NCBI RefSeq assembly: GCF_029867415.1
Contig: NC_081183.1
Span: forward strand, 33,369,655-33,433,654
Direction: 5' to 3'
Length of the DNA stretch: 64,000 nucleotides
DNA from: Vicia villosa
Lineage: Eukaryota; Streptophyta; Magnoliopsida; Fabales; Fabaceae
Shown here: in pieces, positions 1 to 10,850 of the stretch
Position numbering within the stretch: the first letter of the stretch is position 1
Layout of the letters: every line of letters begins with the position of its first letter
Program-made: the position numbers and the translations under genes
The notes under the pieces: generated by a model
Told to the model about the DNA's origin: nothing
Databases searched by the model: none
What the model saw: only the letters and a program-made list of their open reading frames with translations

Positions 1-1352
1 TAACATGAGATCATGTTCATATGTGTTACGTATTAATGAATGTTCGTTCTTGATGTGAAACGATGTTTGGTTGTTTGTTATTAACATGATGTGTGGCCTT
101 ATAGCAAGTAATTATTGTTATGAGAATGATGTAATATCATTGTTGAATTGTTGTTATTACAACTTGTGGATGATGTATTGATGAAGTTGTGGGCCGATGG
201 CCAATATTAATTTGATGTGTATAAGTGTGTTATACGTTCATCTATGCCGATGTGGCCAGTATGTTTGAACGGTGAATGTGTGCTGTGTGCTTATTAATGC
301 CTGTGTGGTAATTATGGTGTGATGTAATTGATAACGATGTTATTAATTGGTGATGTATCCTTTTGGATAGAATATAAACGGTGTAACGTGGGTATGTGAC
401 CGTGTTATATTGTTGATGATGTTGTTGTCGTGTAATAGAGTCATATATTTGCACAGCATAACATTTCATTACGTTAATGGCGGAATGCTATTAGCAGGTG
501 GCCTGAATTGGCAATTATTACCAGTGGGGGCTTAATGCTCGGTAAAAAGGTGTATTTGCCCTAGTGGCAAGAGGTCATCAGTGGGGGCTAAATGCTCGAT
601 GACGTTTAGTCGTAGCTTGATGCTCGACAAAGGTGTATTTTCCTGAGGGAAAGAAGTCCCAGCATAATGCTCGGCAAAGGTGTATTTGTCATAATGACAA
701 GGGGAGTTTTACTCCGGATTTGGTACCACATGCATATGCATAGTCGAGTCTCATTCATCATTGTCTGTCTTTATAATTTATGTTATCATTCATGTGTCAC
801 ATTACTTATATATTGATTGTGGTTGAATGAGTGGATTACTTTGTTGTATGATTCTTGATGATACTTGTTGGCCTTACTATAATTGTCATGCTTTCATTAT
901 GAATTATATTCTCACCCTTCTGCTGATTTGATGCTTGAGTGGCATCCTGCAGATTAGCCGCTTTGGGAGTCTTTTGGAAGAGGTAGTTCTCCAGTCGGTC
1001 TTGTCAGTTGCTCTGATACGTAACACCGGGGAGTCGGGAGTCTGTTGTTATTTATTTATATATGACTCTTTGAACATGTATATGTGATAATGTGTTGATG
1101 TGTATTGTAAACACTTTATTTTGGAAAACTCCTCTTAGAGAGTGAGAGATATATGTATATATATATGTTCATATCTTCCGTGTGTTATGTATCATTTTAT
1201 TGGCAGGTGTGTATGCTTTTGGCATCGTTGATGTCCGTTTATTTTCTAGGTGTTTGTTTGGTTACTTAGTGTAACATCCTAATTGCGTTGTATGAAATTT
1301 TAAATACTCTGATATTTGTACCTATATGCCTGGGTAGAATTGGGGTGTTACA
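1..1352 (+). mobile_element. C2: 3' part of a chromovirus-type LTR, left end outside window
   Basis: The stretch ends in GGGGTGTTACA, the inverted terminus seen on the other chromovirus-like LTRs here (6792-8613 and 42900-45703). It shares with the solo LTR at 42900-45703 a block around a GCATATGGTACCA-like sequence followed by a GGAGTAAAACTC-type block, so the two belong to one family in opposite orientation. Orientation is plus because the end resembles the PBS-side end of the LTR at 6792. It abuts the primer-site edge of the Tat LTR at 1353, so it probably inserted there; GCCAC at 1353-1357 could be its target duplication. No coding sequence is visible in it. Confidence 0.75.
485..720 (+). 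repeat. Degenerate tandem repeats in the C2 LTR
   Basis: Four imperfect units carry the words AATGCTCGGTAAA or AATGCTCGACAAA followed by GGTGTATTTG and a TAGTGGCAAGAGG-like tail. Unit length varies from about 45 to 65 bp. The opposite-strand solo LTR at 42900-45703 has a related repeat with ATTTGCCAT and CACCGTCG words at 43755-43850. It is an LTR-internal minisatellite with no coding potential. Confidence 0.7.
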
Positions 1353-2589
1353 GCCACCGACTTTTATTTTATCCAATTAGGAAAGGCAAAAAGAACAGGA
1401 AAGACCTTTGAAAGATTTTGAGTTCGAGGGGTAGGTTATACAAAGGGAAGGTGTAAGCACCCTTTGTATCCATGGTTATCCATGGGCTCTTAATTGCTTA
1501 GCTCACTTTTATTTTCAAAATGTTTGAAGTGTAGTGTGTGAATAGGAAAAGAATTTGTTTAAGGACTTTAGCTTGTAAATAAGCGTAGCCTTTTTTAAAT
1601 TGATTTTGAAAAGAAGTGGGAAAAAGTGTTTTGAATTTGAAAAGAGTAAGCAATCAAGAGCACCTACCCTAAGTTAGAAAAATTGTTCTTTTAGCTTTTC
1701 GGTTTGAAAAGGCTATCCATGCCATAAGAGGGTAGGAAGTCTTTACATTGGATGTAAAGGGTCATCAAGGAAGTATCGTTCGCCATAAAACTATCCCTAC
1801 CATATAGATGGTAGGTAGTCTCAGGGAAGGATAAAATAGTCATTTAGGCAACAGGCGAGGATACCTTAGCAATTGGGACAATCATCATTTACCGAGGCAA
1901 CTTCGAGGGACAAGATCATTTTTCTATTAAGGCAACTTCGAAGGGACTATGATCTTATGATGATGATAATGAACTGAAGGCAACATTTGTTTTGCTTTAG
2001 GTATCCTCGGAATCGAGGGACTTGACTATTTTTCACACATAAAGGCAGCAGACAACAAGGCAACAAGAAGGGTTACCCTAAAGGTGTGTGTGTCACAATC
2101 ATGTGGTTAAATTCAGATATATTTATCTTATAATTTAGGCAAACTAAATTTATTAGCAGGCTTGCACTCCCTAGGATTACTAACCACGCAGAAAAAATAA
2201 AGGCAGAATTAAAAGTTCCTACGCTATTACAATAAACACCTGTGGGCAGAAAAATAAAGGCAGGAAAATAAAATCCTAAATCTATTACAATAAACACCTG
2301 CAGAAGCAAAATAATAGAAACCCTAAGCAATTACAAGGCTTTGGGGCAGATACAGAAATTAGGCAAATGAATAAAATAAACATAATAAAAGGCAAGCCCC
2401 AAATGGGGAACAAGTTAACCATAGTTAATAGAATAAATAAGGCAACGCAAAAAAGCGAATGAAAATAAAAAGGCAAAAAATAAAGGAAAATTAAAAGGTT
2501 TTTGAAAACAACAGGACGAACCCTGATTTTAAAATATTTATAATAAAAAAGGGTTAGTAAAAACAGTGATGGTCATGATGAAAAATAGT

Positions 2590-2810
2590 TAGCCAAAAAT
2601 AAAATCAAGGTTTGAAAACCTAAAAATAATTAATTAACCTAAAATTAAATTAATTAGCCTAAAAATAATTATTAGTCTAAAAATAAATTTATTAACCTAA
2701 AATAATTATTAGCCTAAAAACAAATTAATTAGCCTAAAAATAAATTAATTAGCCTAAAAATAAATTCATTAGCCTAAAAATAATTATTAGCATAAAAATA
2801 AAGAATGTGA
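2590..2810. repeat. AT-rich short tandem repeats in the T2 LTR
   Basis: About ten copies of a unit close to TTAATTAGCCTAAAAATAAA lie head to tail with small length changes. A (TAA)n microsatellite follows at about 3915-3940. No coding sequence is supported; reading frames here are low-complexity only. Confidence 0.75.
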
Positions 2811-3073
2811 TAAAATCCTAACCCTAATTCATGAAAATGGACAACATCTACCTATTATATATTTTAGGGTTAATGGTTAAAAAAGAGATTTTACCAAGGT
2901 TTTCAAGGGCAGTGAAGCAAACAAATAAGTGTAAGGAAGAATTGACACCCGCTCCCTTTGGCCAAAGGAGGTACCTGCAAAAATAAAATAATAATAAGAA
3001 TAAGAATATTAGTAATAGTAATTATAATAACACAAGAAAAGAATTGGGGTTTAACAAATTAAATTATGGACAA

Positions 3074-3214
3074 AATTACGAATAACCTTGATTTGGCCAA
3101 ATACCAAAAGGTTTTTGGCCAATTACGAATAACCTTGATTTGGCCAAATACCAAAAGGTTTTTGGCCAAATATGAATAACCTTGATTTGGCCAAATACCA
3201 AAAGGTTTTTGGCC
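3074..3214. repeat. 47-bp tandem repeat, three copies
   Basis: Units at 3074-3120, 3121-3167 and 3168-3214 are nearly identical. Each holds TTTGGCCAAATACCAAAAGG and ends in TTTTTGGCC. Within each unit TTGGCCAAA and TTTTTGGCC form short inverted repeats. The copies are adjacent without spacers, so this is a minisatellite in the LTR and not a CRISPR. Confidence 0.95.
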
Positions 3215-4205
3215 AAAAAAGCAATTGGGGTACCATCCACTTGGTCAATCCATAGAAAACCTGTTCATAAACCAAGGTAATGTTACGGTTAAGAAAACAA
3301 ATGGAAAAATAGAAAAGTGATTAAAATAAAATAAAAAATATAAAAACCTGATTATAAATCAAATAAAATAAGAACACGAAACTACAATTTTTTTAGATTT
3401 TTTTGAAAATATGAAAATAGAAATTAAATCAAATAAAATAGAAAAAGAGGAATTTGCGATTTTGAGGGTCGAAATCCTTTAGAATTCTATTCTAAAGGAG
3501 TATTGTTCTACGATTTTTTTCTGAACTTCTGGAAAAAATTCGGAGCAAATCGAAACAGTAGTTTCAAAATTCGACTGATAGGCTGGAAAATTTATTACTG
3601 TGCTGCAACCGGAATTGCAACCCTGTAGAAGGAGAAGTAGGAGAAAATATTTTTTGTGTTTGTGAGAAGAGAGAGAGTCAGAATAAGAGTTAGAATTGTT
3701 AGTCTCTAATGTATAAAAAATATTAGTATTTACAAAAAAAAATATTAGGTTAAAAAACAATGGGCTTGGACTCTAAAAAATATTTAATTAGTAATAAAAA
3801 TAAAATTCTAATAACTATTAATTATAATACTAAATAATAATAACAGCTAACTAACTATAATATAATTAAAAATAAAAATATAAATATAAAACTAATAATA
3901 ACTGAATTAAAACTATAATAATAATAATAATAATAATAAAAACATCTATCTCATATAATATTTCTAAATCTTTAATATAATACTAATAACAAAACTAATG
4001 CTTAAAATAAAAAAAGTAACTTCTAAAAACGATATATATTTTTTGTAATTTTTGAATATATTTTACTAAAAGGTGTATAAAAATTAAGATTTAAAGAAAA
4101 AGGATGTTTTAAACTTCCTGATAAAAAAGAAGAAAATTATAACTAAAGAAGTTAAAAAATAATAAAAAATGGAAAAAAAGTTAGAAAATAAAATAAAGGT
4201 TAGAA

Positions 4206-4275
4206 GTGAGATTCGAACCTGGGACTTTTCGGTCGTGCGTCTTTTGCCCTCAAATTCTTACCGATTGCGCTACGT
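4206..4275 (-). other. tRNA-like module in the T2 LTR (A box and B box)
   Basis: On the minus strand TAGCGCAATCGG (4272-4261) fits the tRNA A box and GGTTCGAATCTC (4219-4208) fits the B box, about 41 bases apart, as in a tRNA with a long variable arm. A complete cloverleaf with acceptor stem was not found. It lies 60-130 bases inside the start of the LTR. It is probably a tRNA-derived remnant; pol III activity is not shown. Confidence 0.6.
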
Positions 4276-4335
4276 TAATTATTTGAAATAAAATGACATA
4301 GACAATTATAGGAGGGAAAATTTTGGGGTATGACA

Positions 4336-5042
4336 CTTGTCCTTTCCTCGTAAACTTAGTCATTGGTAATGCCAACTTCGAAAATCCCTCAATGAACTTT
4401 CTATAGTAACCTGCCAGACCAAGAAAACTACGAATCTCTGAGGCATTCTTCGGCGTCTCCCACTGAGATACCGCTTCTACCTTCGTAGGATCCACCGCGA
4501 TACCATTCTTTGAAATTACATGGCCAAGAAAACTTACTTCCTTCAACCAGAATTCACATTTAGACAATTTCGCATACAGATATCACTCTTAAATGCTCTG
4601 CATGTTCTTCATCACTCTTCGAGTAAATTAGAATGTCATCAATGAAAACTACCATGAACTTGTCAAGATACGGGTGAAATATCCTGTTCATATACTCCAT
4701 GAAAACACCAGGTGCATTAGTAACACCAAATGGAATAACAGAATATTCATAATTTCCATACCTCGTTCGGAATGCCGTCTTCTGAATATCTTCCGCCTTC
4801 ACACGAATTTGGTGATATCCAGACCTCAGATCAATCTTGCTAAACACACAAGCTCCAACCAGCTGATCCATCAAATCATCAATCCTCGGCAAAGGGTATC
4901 GACTCTTGATTGTCACCTTGTTCAGTTGTCTATAATAAACACATAGCCTCATTGAATCTTCTTTCTTCTTAACCAACAGCACTGGTGCACCCCACGGTGA
5001 CACACTAGGACGAATAAATTTCTTTTCCAACAATTCCTCTAA
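4336..5042 (-). pseudogene. C1 reverse transcriptase, truncated and frameshifted
   Basis: This is the RNA-dependent DNA polymerase part of a Ty3/gypsy polyprotein. Visible motifs are a [10 protein letters not shown] block holding the first catalytic Asp and the FIDDIL box with the two others. The LCVDYR-type motif reads LCVYYR, a change of Asp to Tyr at a conserved site. Near 4580 a small deletion shifts the frame: the end of the palm domain (AEHLRV) runs into another frame that resumes with [10 protein letters not shown] and FLGHVIS. The copy breaks off at 4336 after a TKFTRKGQ motif. A stop codon (5043-5045) separates it from the upstream gag-protease frame. The copy is dead. Confidence 0.9.
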
Positions 5043-6655
5043 TTACTTCTTCATTTCAGCAAATTCTGATGCCGACATGCGATACGGTGCCATCGACACA
5101 GGACTAGTTCCAAGAATCAATTCTATAGCGAACTCCACTTCTCTTTCAGATGGCAACTCACTAACATCTTCTAGAAATACTTCCGAATACTCATTCACTA
5201 CTCGTAGCTCATCAGTGTTGTCGCCCCCTTTCACTTCCATTGAAGAGCACAACATAAATACCACTGCTCCATCATTGACAGCCAAATTCATCTGTTTGAC
5301 CGACATAGTCAAATCCTCAACACTAACCTCTTCAGGAAAGATAGCCGTCTTTGTAAAGCAATTGATATGAACTCGATTAAATTGTAACCAGTTCATCCCC
5401 AAAATAACATCAAGTTTTTCAAGAGGAAGGCACACTAAGTCCATTCTAAACTTTCTACCAAATATATCAATAGGACAGTTCAAACAAGCAGAAGAAGTAG
5501 TTACTGAACCCGACGCAGGAGTGTCAATAACCATACTTCCATGAATAACAGATATTTCTAATCCCAATCGTTTAGCACAATCCATTGAAATGAACGAATG
5601 AGTCGATCCAGTATCAATAATGACAACTAAAGGTGTGTCATGGATGAAACACGTACCTTTAATCAAACGATCCTCCAGAGTAGTCTCTGACCCAGACAAA
5701 GCAAAGACTTTCTCACCAACCTGATCCTTTTTCGATTTAGTGCAGTGTGGACTAATGTGACCCTCTTCGCCGCAATTGTAGCAAGTCACGATCTTCATCC
5801 TACAATCAGAAGCAATATGACCCGCCTTTCCACACTTGAAGCATTTCTTTTCCCCACTCTTGCACTCATTCCTTCTATGCCCAGTCTCACCACAGTTGTA
5901 GCACCTAACGGGAGCACTAGAATCTCCCCCACTAGGCCTCTTCCAATCCCCAGCTTTTGGATTTCCTCTACCATATGGCTTACCTCTATCCATAGGCTTC
6001 TTACCTTTCTTGTCAACCAACTCGCGAGAGTGAGATGACTTCAGCTTAAGGTTATCCTCTTCGAAGATCCTACTACAGTCCACCAAATCGACAAATCGCC
6101 GAATTCTCTGGTACTTGATACCTTGCTTGATCTCGTCACGAAGACCGTTCTCAAAATTTATGCACTTTGAGAATTCACTAGCTTCATCATTGTTGTAGTG
6201 AACGTAGTACTTCGCCAACTATACAAATTTCGAAGCATATTCTGGTACCGTCATATTACCTTGAGTCAGCACCAAAAATTCAATTTCTTTCCTGCCTTGA
6301 ACGTCCTCAGGAAAATACCTCCTCAGAAACTCTCTTTTGAACACAGCTCAAGAAATAGCTACACCATCAGCATCCAGTTCAGCCCTAGTAGCCATCCACC
6401 AGTCATCAGCTTCTTCGGACAACATGTGAGTACCATATCGATGACTCTAAAAATTCTCTCGATCTCCTTTAGCCACTTTTGAGCACCTTCAGGATCATGT
6501 GTGCCCTTGAACAATGGAGGATTGTTCCTCTGGAAATTCCCCAATTGTCTGTCAGCACCAATCACGGCTCCATTTGCATTCCCTCCCAGCACACCAGCAA
6601 TCATACCCAAAGCCTCAGCGATAGCATCGTCGTTTCTTCCACCTTTTCCAGCCAT
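5043..6655 (-). pseudogene. C1 gag-protease, disrupted
   Basis: The start at 6655 gives an MAGKGGRN N-terminus, followed by a retrotransposon gag domain. Near 6430 a deletion moves the reading frame, and the next stretch has stop codons where tryptophan and glutamate are expected. From 6218 the frame is open to 5046. It holds three CCHC zinc knuckles in a row (CYNCGETGHRRNEC, CFKCGKAGHIASDC and CYNCGEEGHISPHC), which bind RNA in the particle, and then the aspartic protease with a VIIDTGSTHSF active site and an LGMNWL motif. The order gag, knuckles, protease, RT is that of a chromovirus. It is interrupted, so no full polyprotein can be made. Confidence 0.9.
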
Positions 6656-6775
6656 TGTTCTGCTAATTCACAAAACAATTCCATTAGAACCAAAAGTATC
6701 GACAATAATAACTCGCACTCGTCGCATACAAAGGGAAAGACTGACACTAAGACTCTGCTCACAACGACCGACTAT

Positions 6776-6787
6776 GCTCTAATACCA
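6776..6787 (-). other. C1 primer binding site (initiator Met tRNA)
   Basis: The minus strand reads TGGTATTAGAGC four bases after the LTR end. This matches the plant initiator Met tRNA primer site TGGTATCAGAGC with one mismatch. It fixes the direction of C1 and the inner edge of the LTR. Confidence 0.85.
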
Positions 6788-6791
6788 CTAT

Positions 6792-8613
6792 TATAACACC
6801 CTTCTAAACCCCGCGGCAATTTAAATAAATAATCAGAGTAAAAAAATAAACACAAGGGTGCCACAATTATTTAAAACAGATAATCCAACCATGGTCAAAG
6901 TCATGCTTCATTAGGAAACGGTTCACCAAAACAAAATCATGTTTATCACAGCGGAATAAGAAACATCGTCAAATACAACTAAATGGAAACATAATTCATC
7001 ACCAAATAAAATGGAGTAATCTCATAAAACTCTAAAACTATCATTCCCCAGTGTCACAAGATCATAGCATGACTGACACGGCCCAGCATAAACGGATAAA
7101 CTCTACGAGTCATCCTCACCAATCACTAATGCCGCTACTCCTTAATCTGAAATGACAACATGTAAGGGTGAGTCTCATTCTCAATTAGTAAATATTATGC
7201 AATTCATAAGCAACGAGCATCATAATATACCGTTCACCCAACTATACATATTCAGATTCATATTTATTATTCATAAATTCATACAATAATAGATTACAAT
7301 ACATAACACAGAAATCCATACAATCACGAAATGACAAAATGCATATGACACAACTGACACTATGCATGTGGTACCAATAAATCGTGGAATCAATCCACCT
7401 GAACTATCTACGCCCCATCGAGATACGGCCCACCAACACAAATTCCGCACAATGGGAATTATGTCCACCATCGATCCAAACATCACCGGGATCCATCACC
7501 GAATGCATATGAATGAATGAAACACACATAACATACTTAAAAACATCACCAAATCACGATGACCAACTCATCTCAACACCACATCACCGAATAAGTATGT
7601 ACATGTTTTCAACATCATTCAAATAGTCATGCATTCATCACAATCATAATAATAATCACAACCAATTCATCACCACATCAAATAAATTGTCACACCTATC
7701 TCATATGCACACAATGTTCAATTCTCATCAAGTAATTAAATCGAGTTTTAAAGAAATAAGTCGGCCACTGCCCATATTCATTATGCATCATATAAAACAT
7801 TTAATTACTTGCACAACGCCCAAAACGGCACTAAGAAAGGATTCACGGATCAAAAGATACGTCATTTTAAAGTTTTAGAAAAATTCCCGCACAGCAAGGT
7901 TCACTTAGCGACGCGAGGCAGAAGCGAATTCCCTCAGACCTCCGCTCAGCGGACCTCTAGCGACGTTAGACAGAAGCTAACCAGGTCAGGACCTTCGCTC
8001 AGTGGACCTGCGATTCTACCAATTCTCAGGTCTGCGACAGACCTGTGATTTCACACCCTTTTCACCCAAAAACGATTCCAGACATCATATACAGGTATAC
8101 AAACATCTAATTTATCATCATACATCATCATACTTCAATAATAACACATTATAACCATCAATCATACAATTTCATCAATTCAATCCAAATCATAACACCC
8201 TACCTAACAATCCCAATATCTAATTGGACCAAACCATACATCAATCTACCTATTACCTAAGACCACATAAGAGATACTAAAAGGTAGAGTCCCCCCTTAC
8301 CTCGATGAATTTCTTGAATGCTCTTCTTCCGTTTCACGTTCTTGCATCTTTCTCTTCTCTTGCCCTTTTCACGTGTTCTTCCTTTTCTCCCCAAATGGCT
8401 CTTTTCTTATTTTATGAAAAATAAAATAAAATGAACACCACTTAGTTAAAAGGCTTAACCAAAATAGCACCCCTCTTTTACTAACATCACACCATAAGCC
8501 CAATAGCTCTTATTCCATAGCTTTCCAATTAAATCCAAATTAAAATACTAAAATTCCAATTATTTAATTTAAATCCAAATTAAATTAATAAACTGAAATT
8601 ATGGGGTGTTACA
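6792..8613 (-). mobile_element. C1 5' LTR
   Basis: The 1,822-bp LTR is bounded by TATAACACCC at 6792 (one base off TGTAACACCC) and GGGGTGTTACA at 8613, an inverted-repeat pair. A GC-rich cluster at 7900-8050 repeats GCTCAGCGGACCT-like and CAGACCT words. The promoter region was not pinned down. Small ORFs inside it look random. Confidence 0.88.
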
Positions 8614-10145
8614 AAGATCACCTGGCAAATAGACAGTTTCAAAGTACTTTTGGAACGCTTGAATTTCCTTGATATGTGTCGAGGTACCTTTTTTGAAGCG
8701 CTCCTGTATAAGAGTAAAAGATGCAGTCAGTTCCTTTGAAAGGGCAGGGACATCGAAAATTTCCTTGTTGTAGTAATCAGCCCACCAATTCATGAATTCC
8801 ATGGTACAATAAAAAGCAGGTTTAAATTTGAACGGAATGAAGGAAGTAGTTCCAATATATCTAGCAGTCTATTGTTCGAAACCTTCTTCAGTTGAAAACA
8901 TGGAGGGAAGACGCATGTGGCTTCTCTTCGCATACATGGTTGAAGGTGTAATATGTACTAGGCCGAATTGTCTTGCAACTAAGTTGGGTTGATAACTCGA
9001 GAAACCATAATGGTTCTCTGAGTTCCTTAACCTGTGGACTAATAATTTGGGGGTCAAGAAGGTTTCCCAGATGGCTTAGGATTCTGCCTGATGTTCTACT
9101 AAAGAAACAGGGAACTCTCGAGTGAACCATTCAGGACCTACTTTTCTATCAACAAAAGGTGCCATCGAAGGAGTAAACTAGTAGCGTTTTGCAAACATCA
9201 TCAAGAAGGCTCAAAAGGTTTGTGGCAGTACTCCATATTCTTCTGCAGGGGTCAGTTGAGCAAGTCTAGTCCCTTCGACTGCTCTTTCCTTAATGGCAGA
9301 TGATTCTTCGACAATGGTGCCTTTCTTTGGTAAAAAGGTCTCGAAGGTGGCGTTTAACCACAGTTGGAGTAGCCAAAAAGGACCAGCGAAAAGTACTTAT
9401 TAGTCAATTGGTTGATTCCTTAAGAACTCTACAGATTCGCCAAATACTTCGTAGAGGTACACAAGGATTAGCTGAGCCAGATTCAATTTCTTCCCAGAAT
9501 TTAGTTGATTCGCCATGGCCAGATACCTTTTCGCCACTTGCAATGATCTTGAATAGAAGACACACCTTGACAACCAGAGTGCCAAGAAGTCAATATGTTC
9601 TTCGTCGAAAACTTCTTCGTCGTCTATGACGTGATGTTTTGCAATATAGACAGTATAAGTGGCTTTGCTTTCTCTAAACTAGATGGTATCAATATCCATG
9701 AAGTTGGGATCGAAGTCTTCTCCGAGTGTGTGAAGTCCAGCAATGGCAGCCACATCGAAACGTGTGGGAGTCATCATTCCACAAGGTAACTGGAAGGTAT
9801 TGTGAGTAGTGTCCGAGAAACATTACAAAGCTACTAACATAGCCTGATTGTATTCAAGGCCAGTTTTCGACAGTTGGATTAAGTCATAAATACCTAATTC
9901 TTTCCAGAATTGGGATTTTTTCTTCTCTATCTTCTCTAGCCAGGCGAAGTAGTGTTCGGGATCTTTTGCTAAGGGGATAGCTCTAAACACTTTAAGAGTG
10001 TTAGTCATATAATCCAACCAGATTTTTTCTTGAGCTATTAAAGGTTCTGTTGAAGAGGTAGTTTGGGGTAAAGGAACATCTTCTGTTCTAGCTAACTTAA
10101 GAGATTCCTTATTATCTACCCTATTGTCGCACGCTCGCGAAAAAT
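8614..10145 (-). pseudogene. T1 ORF1, plant mobile domain-like, degenerate
   Basis: Minus-strand translation in shifting frames shows the conserved string of a plant mobile (PMD)-type protein found as ORF1 of Tat elements: FWKELGIYDLIQLSK near 9890, FLALWLSRCVF, AKRYLAMANQL, AGPFWLLQLWLNATFE, FTPSMAPFVDRKVGPEWF and finally EFMNWWADYY near 8800. Several stop codons (for example 9823 and about 9400) and frameshifts interrupt it. C1 cuts the gene at 8614. It lies directly after a Tat primer site (10149-10162), as expected for ORF1. The role of this protein in the element is not established. Confidence 0.8.
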
Positions 10146-10148
10146 GAA

Positions 10149-10162
10149 CAACAGAGTCGCCA
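10149..10162 (-). other. T1 primer binding site
   Basis: The minus strand reads TGGCGACTCTGTTG, the same primer site as Ogre A (63808-63825). From memory, Ogre elements prime from an arginine tRNA; I could not check the tRNA sequence. It marks the junction of T1 U5 (right) and T1 interior (left). Confidence 0.8.
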
Positions 10163-10490
10163 CTAACGTATCTACCCTAAAAGGAAAGGAACATCGGCAA
10201 ACCTAAAACACATAAGAACAAGGTCTTTCGTCCAAAGAATTAGGTACGGGAGTCGGTTACACAAGGGGAAGGTACTAGCACCCCTCACGCCCATCGTACT
10301 CGATGGTATCCACCTATGTTTATTTCTATCTAAAGGGTGTGTACTATGTTTAAGCCTAATGCGAATGCATGCAAAAGAAATACGAGGAAAAGAAGGAATA
10401 TTTACAATTGTGCTCGTTCAAGCCCCGCGACTTGATGCCTACGTATCCCTTTCAGGAATCAGAGCGTCGTAGTTCGGCTCAAGATTATTT
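10163..10490 (-). mobile_element. T1: U5 end of a Tat LTR
   Basis: The segment carries both conserved U5 blocks of the Tat LTRs in this window. One is TAGTACCTTCCCC with TGTGTAACCGAC (minus strand, 10285-10241). The other is GAACTACGACGCTCTGATT followed by AGGGATACGTAGGCA (10488-10430). Only about 330 bp of LTR are recognisable before CACTA-derived sequence begins. The rest of the LTR seems lost or scrambled. Confidence 0.75.
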
Positions 10491-10660
10491 GTTGCATCAA
10501 TACGTGACAATCATGAAATTGTAAATCAATTAACTTGAGATATTTCATTGATACAAATTTCTTGATGTTTGATGAGTAACCTTGAGGAACTTTGATACGA
10601 TGCAAACACTCGTAGAAAATTTTCTTTTCCTTTTTAGATAGAGTGTCACATGCTGGAGGC
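10491..10660 (-). pseudogene. CACTA TNP2 transposase fragment, inverted piece
   Basis: Minus-strand translation starts with LPPACDTLSKKEKK, ends with HDCHVLMQQ, and aligns throughout with residues about 588-632 of the TNP2 protein at 17324-20536 (LPPAVYTLSRKEKK to HDCHVIMEY). The piece is about 57 codons. It was derived from a different CACTA copy, since about a third of the residues differ. Its neighbour at 10661-10850 continues the same protein on the opposite strand. Confidence 0.85.
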
Positions 10661-10850
10661 AAATAAGTTCTTCTATCAGTGGCTTATCGTGGGATCCTAC
10701 CAAAAAAGTGATGGTAACTATAATAAGATTGTGTTTATTCTTCAATTCCATATGTAATAAAGTTCTTGATTTTAATAAATTAGATGAATTAGAGATAAGA
10801 CTGTCATAATCTTGAGTCAATTGGGATGTATTTTACTCCATCATCTTTTT
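10661..10850 (+). pseudogene. CACTA TNP2 transposase fragment, non-inverted piece
   Basis: The plus strand encodes LLSVAYRGILPKKV, then IIRLCLFFNSICNKVLD, matching the TNP2 DUF4218 region that directly follows the segment encoded on the minus strand at 10491-10660 (compare FLPIGIRSILLEKV and ITKLCFFFRSICSKVVD). It degrades after about 45 codons, with stops. It ends at a T-rich stretch near 10850. Confidence 0.75.

Larger units (their letters stand above)
1353..4335 (-). mobile_element. T2: Tat/Ogre-like LTR, minus orientation
   Basis: On the minus strand the segment begins at 4335 with TGTCATACCCC, the same start as the Ogre B LTR at 29474. It ends next to GCCA at 1353-1356, which matches the first bases of the TGGCGACTC primer site seen intact at 10149-10162 and 63808-63825. 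The U5 block of the other Tat LTRs is present at 1421-1475. The length of about 3.0 kb suits a Tat LTR. The element interior would lie left of the window. The right flank (from 4336) is the RT gene of chromovirus C1, so T2 inserted into C1. The interior is AT-rich and repetitive, without genes. Confidence 0.8.
4336..8613 (-). mobile_element. C1: chromovirus-type Ty3/gypsy element, 3' part cut off
   Basis: A 5' LTR (6792-8613), a PBS for initiator-Met tRNA, gag with three zinc knuckles, protease and the first part of RT follow each other on the minus strand. The coding part stops abruptly at 4336, where LTR T2 begins, within the segment that links RT to RNase H. The rest of pol and the 3' LTR are not in the window. 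The right end (8613) adjoins ORF1 of T1, which places C1 as an insertion in T1; AAGAT at 8614-8618 is the expected position of a target duplication. The lineage may be Tekay/Del by the gag start and LTR type, but no chromodomain is available to prove it. Confidence 0.85.

Noticed and set aside
2073..2476. Small minus-strand hydrophobic ORFs in T2
   Set aside because: They arise from A/T-rich LTR sequence and have no family resemblance.
3074..3214. Possible CRISPR-like array
   Set aside because: The 47-bp units are contiguous without spacers and lie in a plant LTR.
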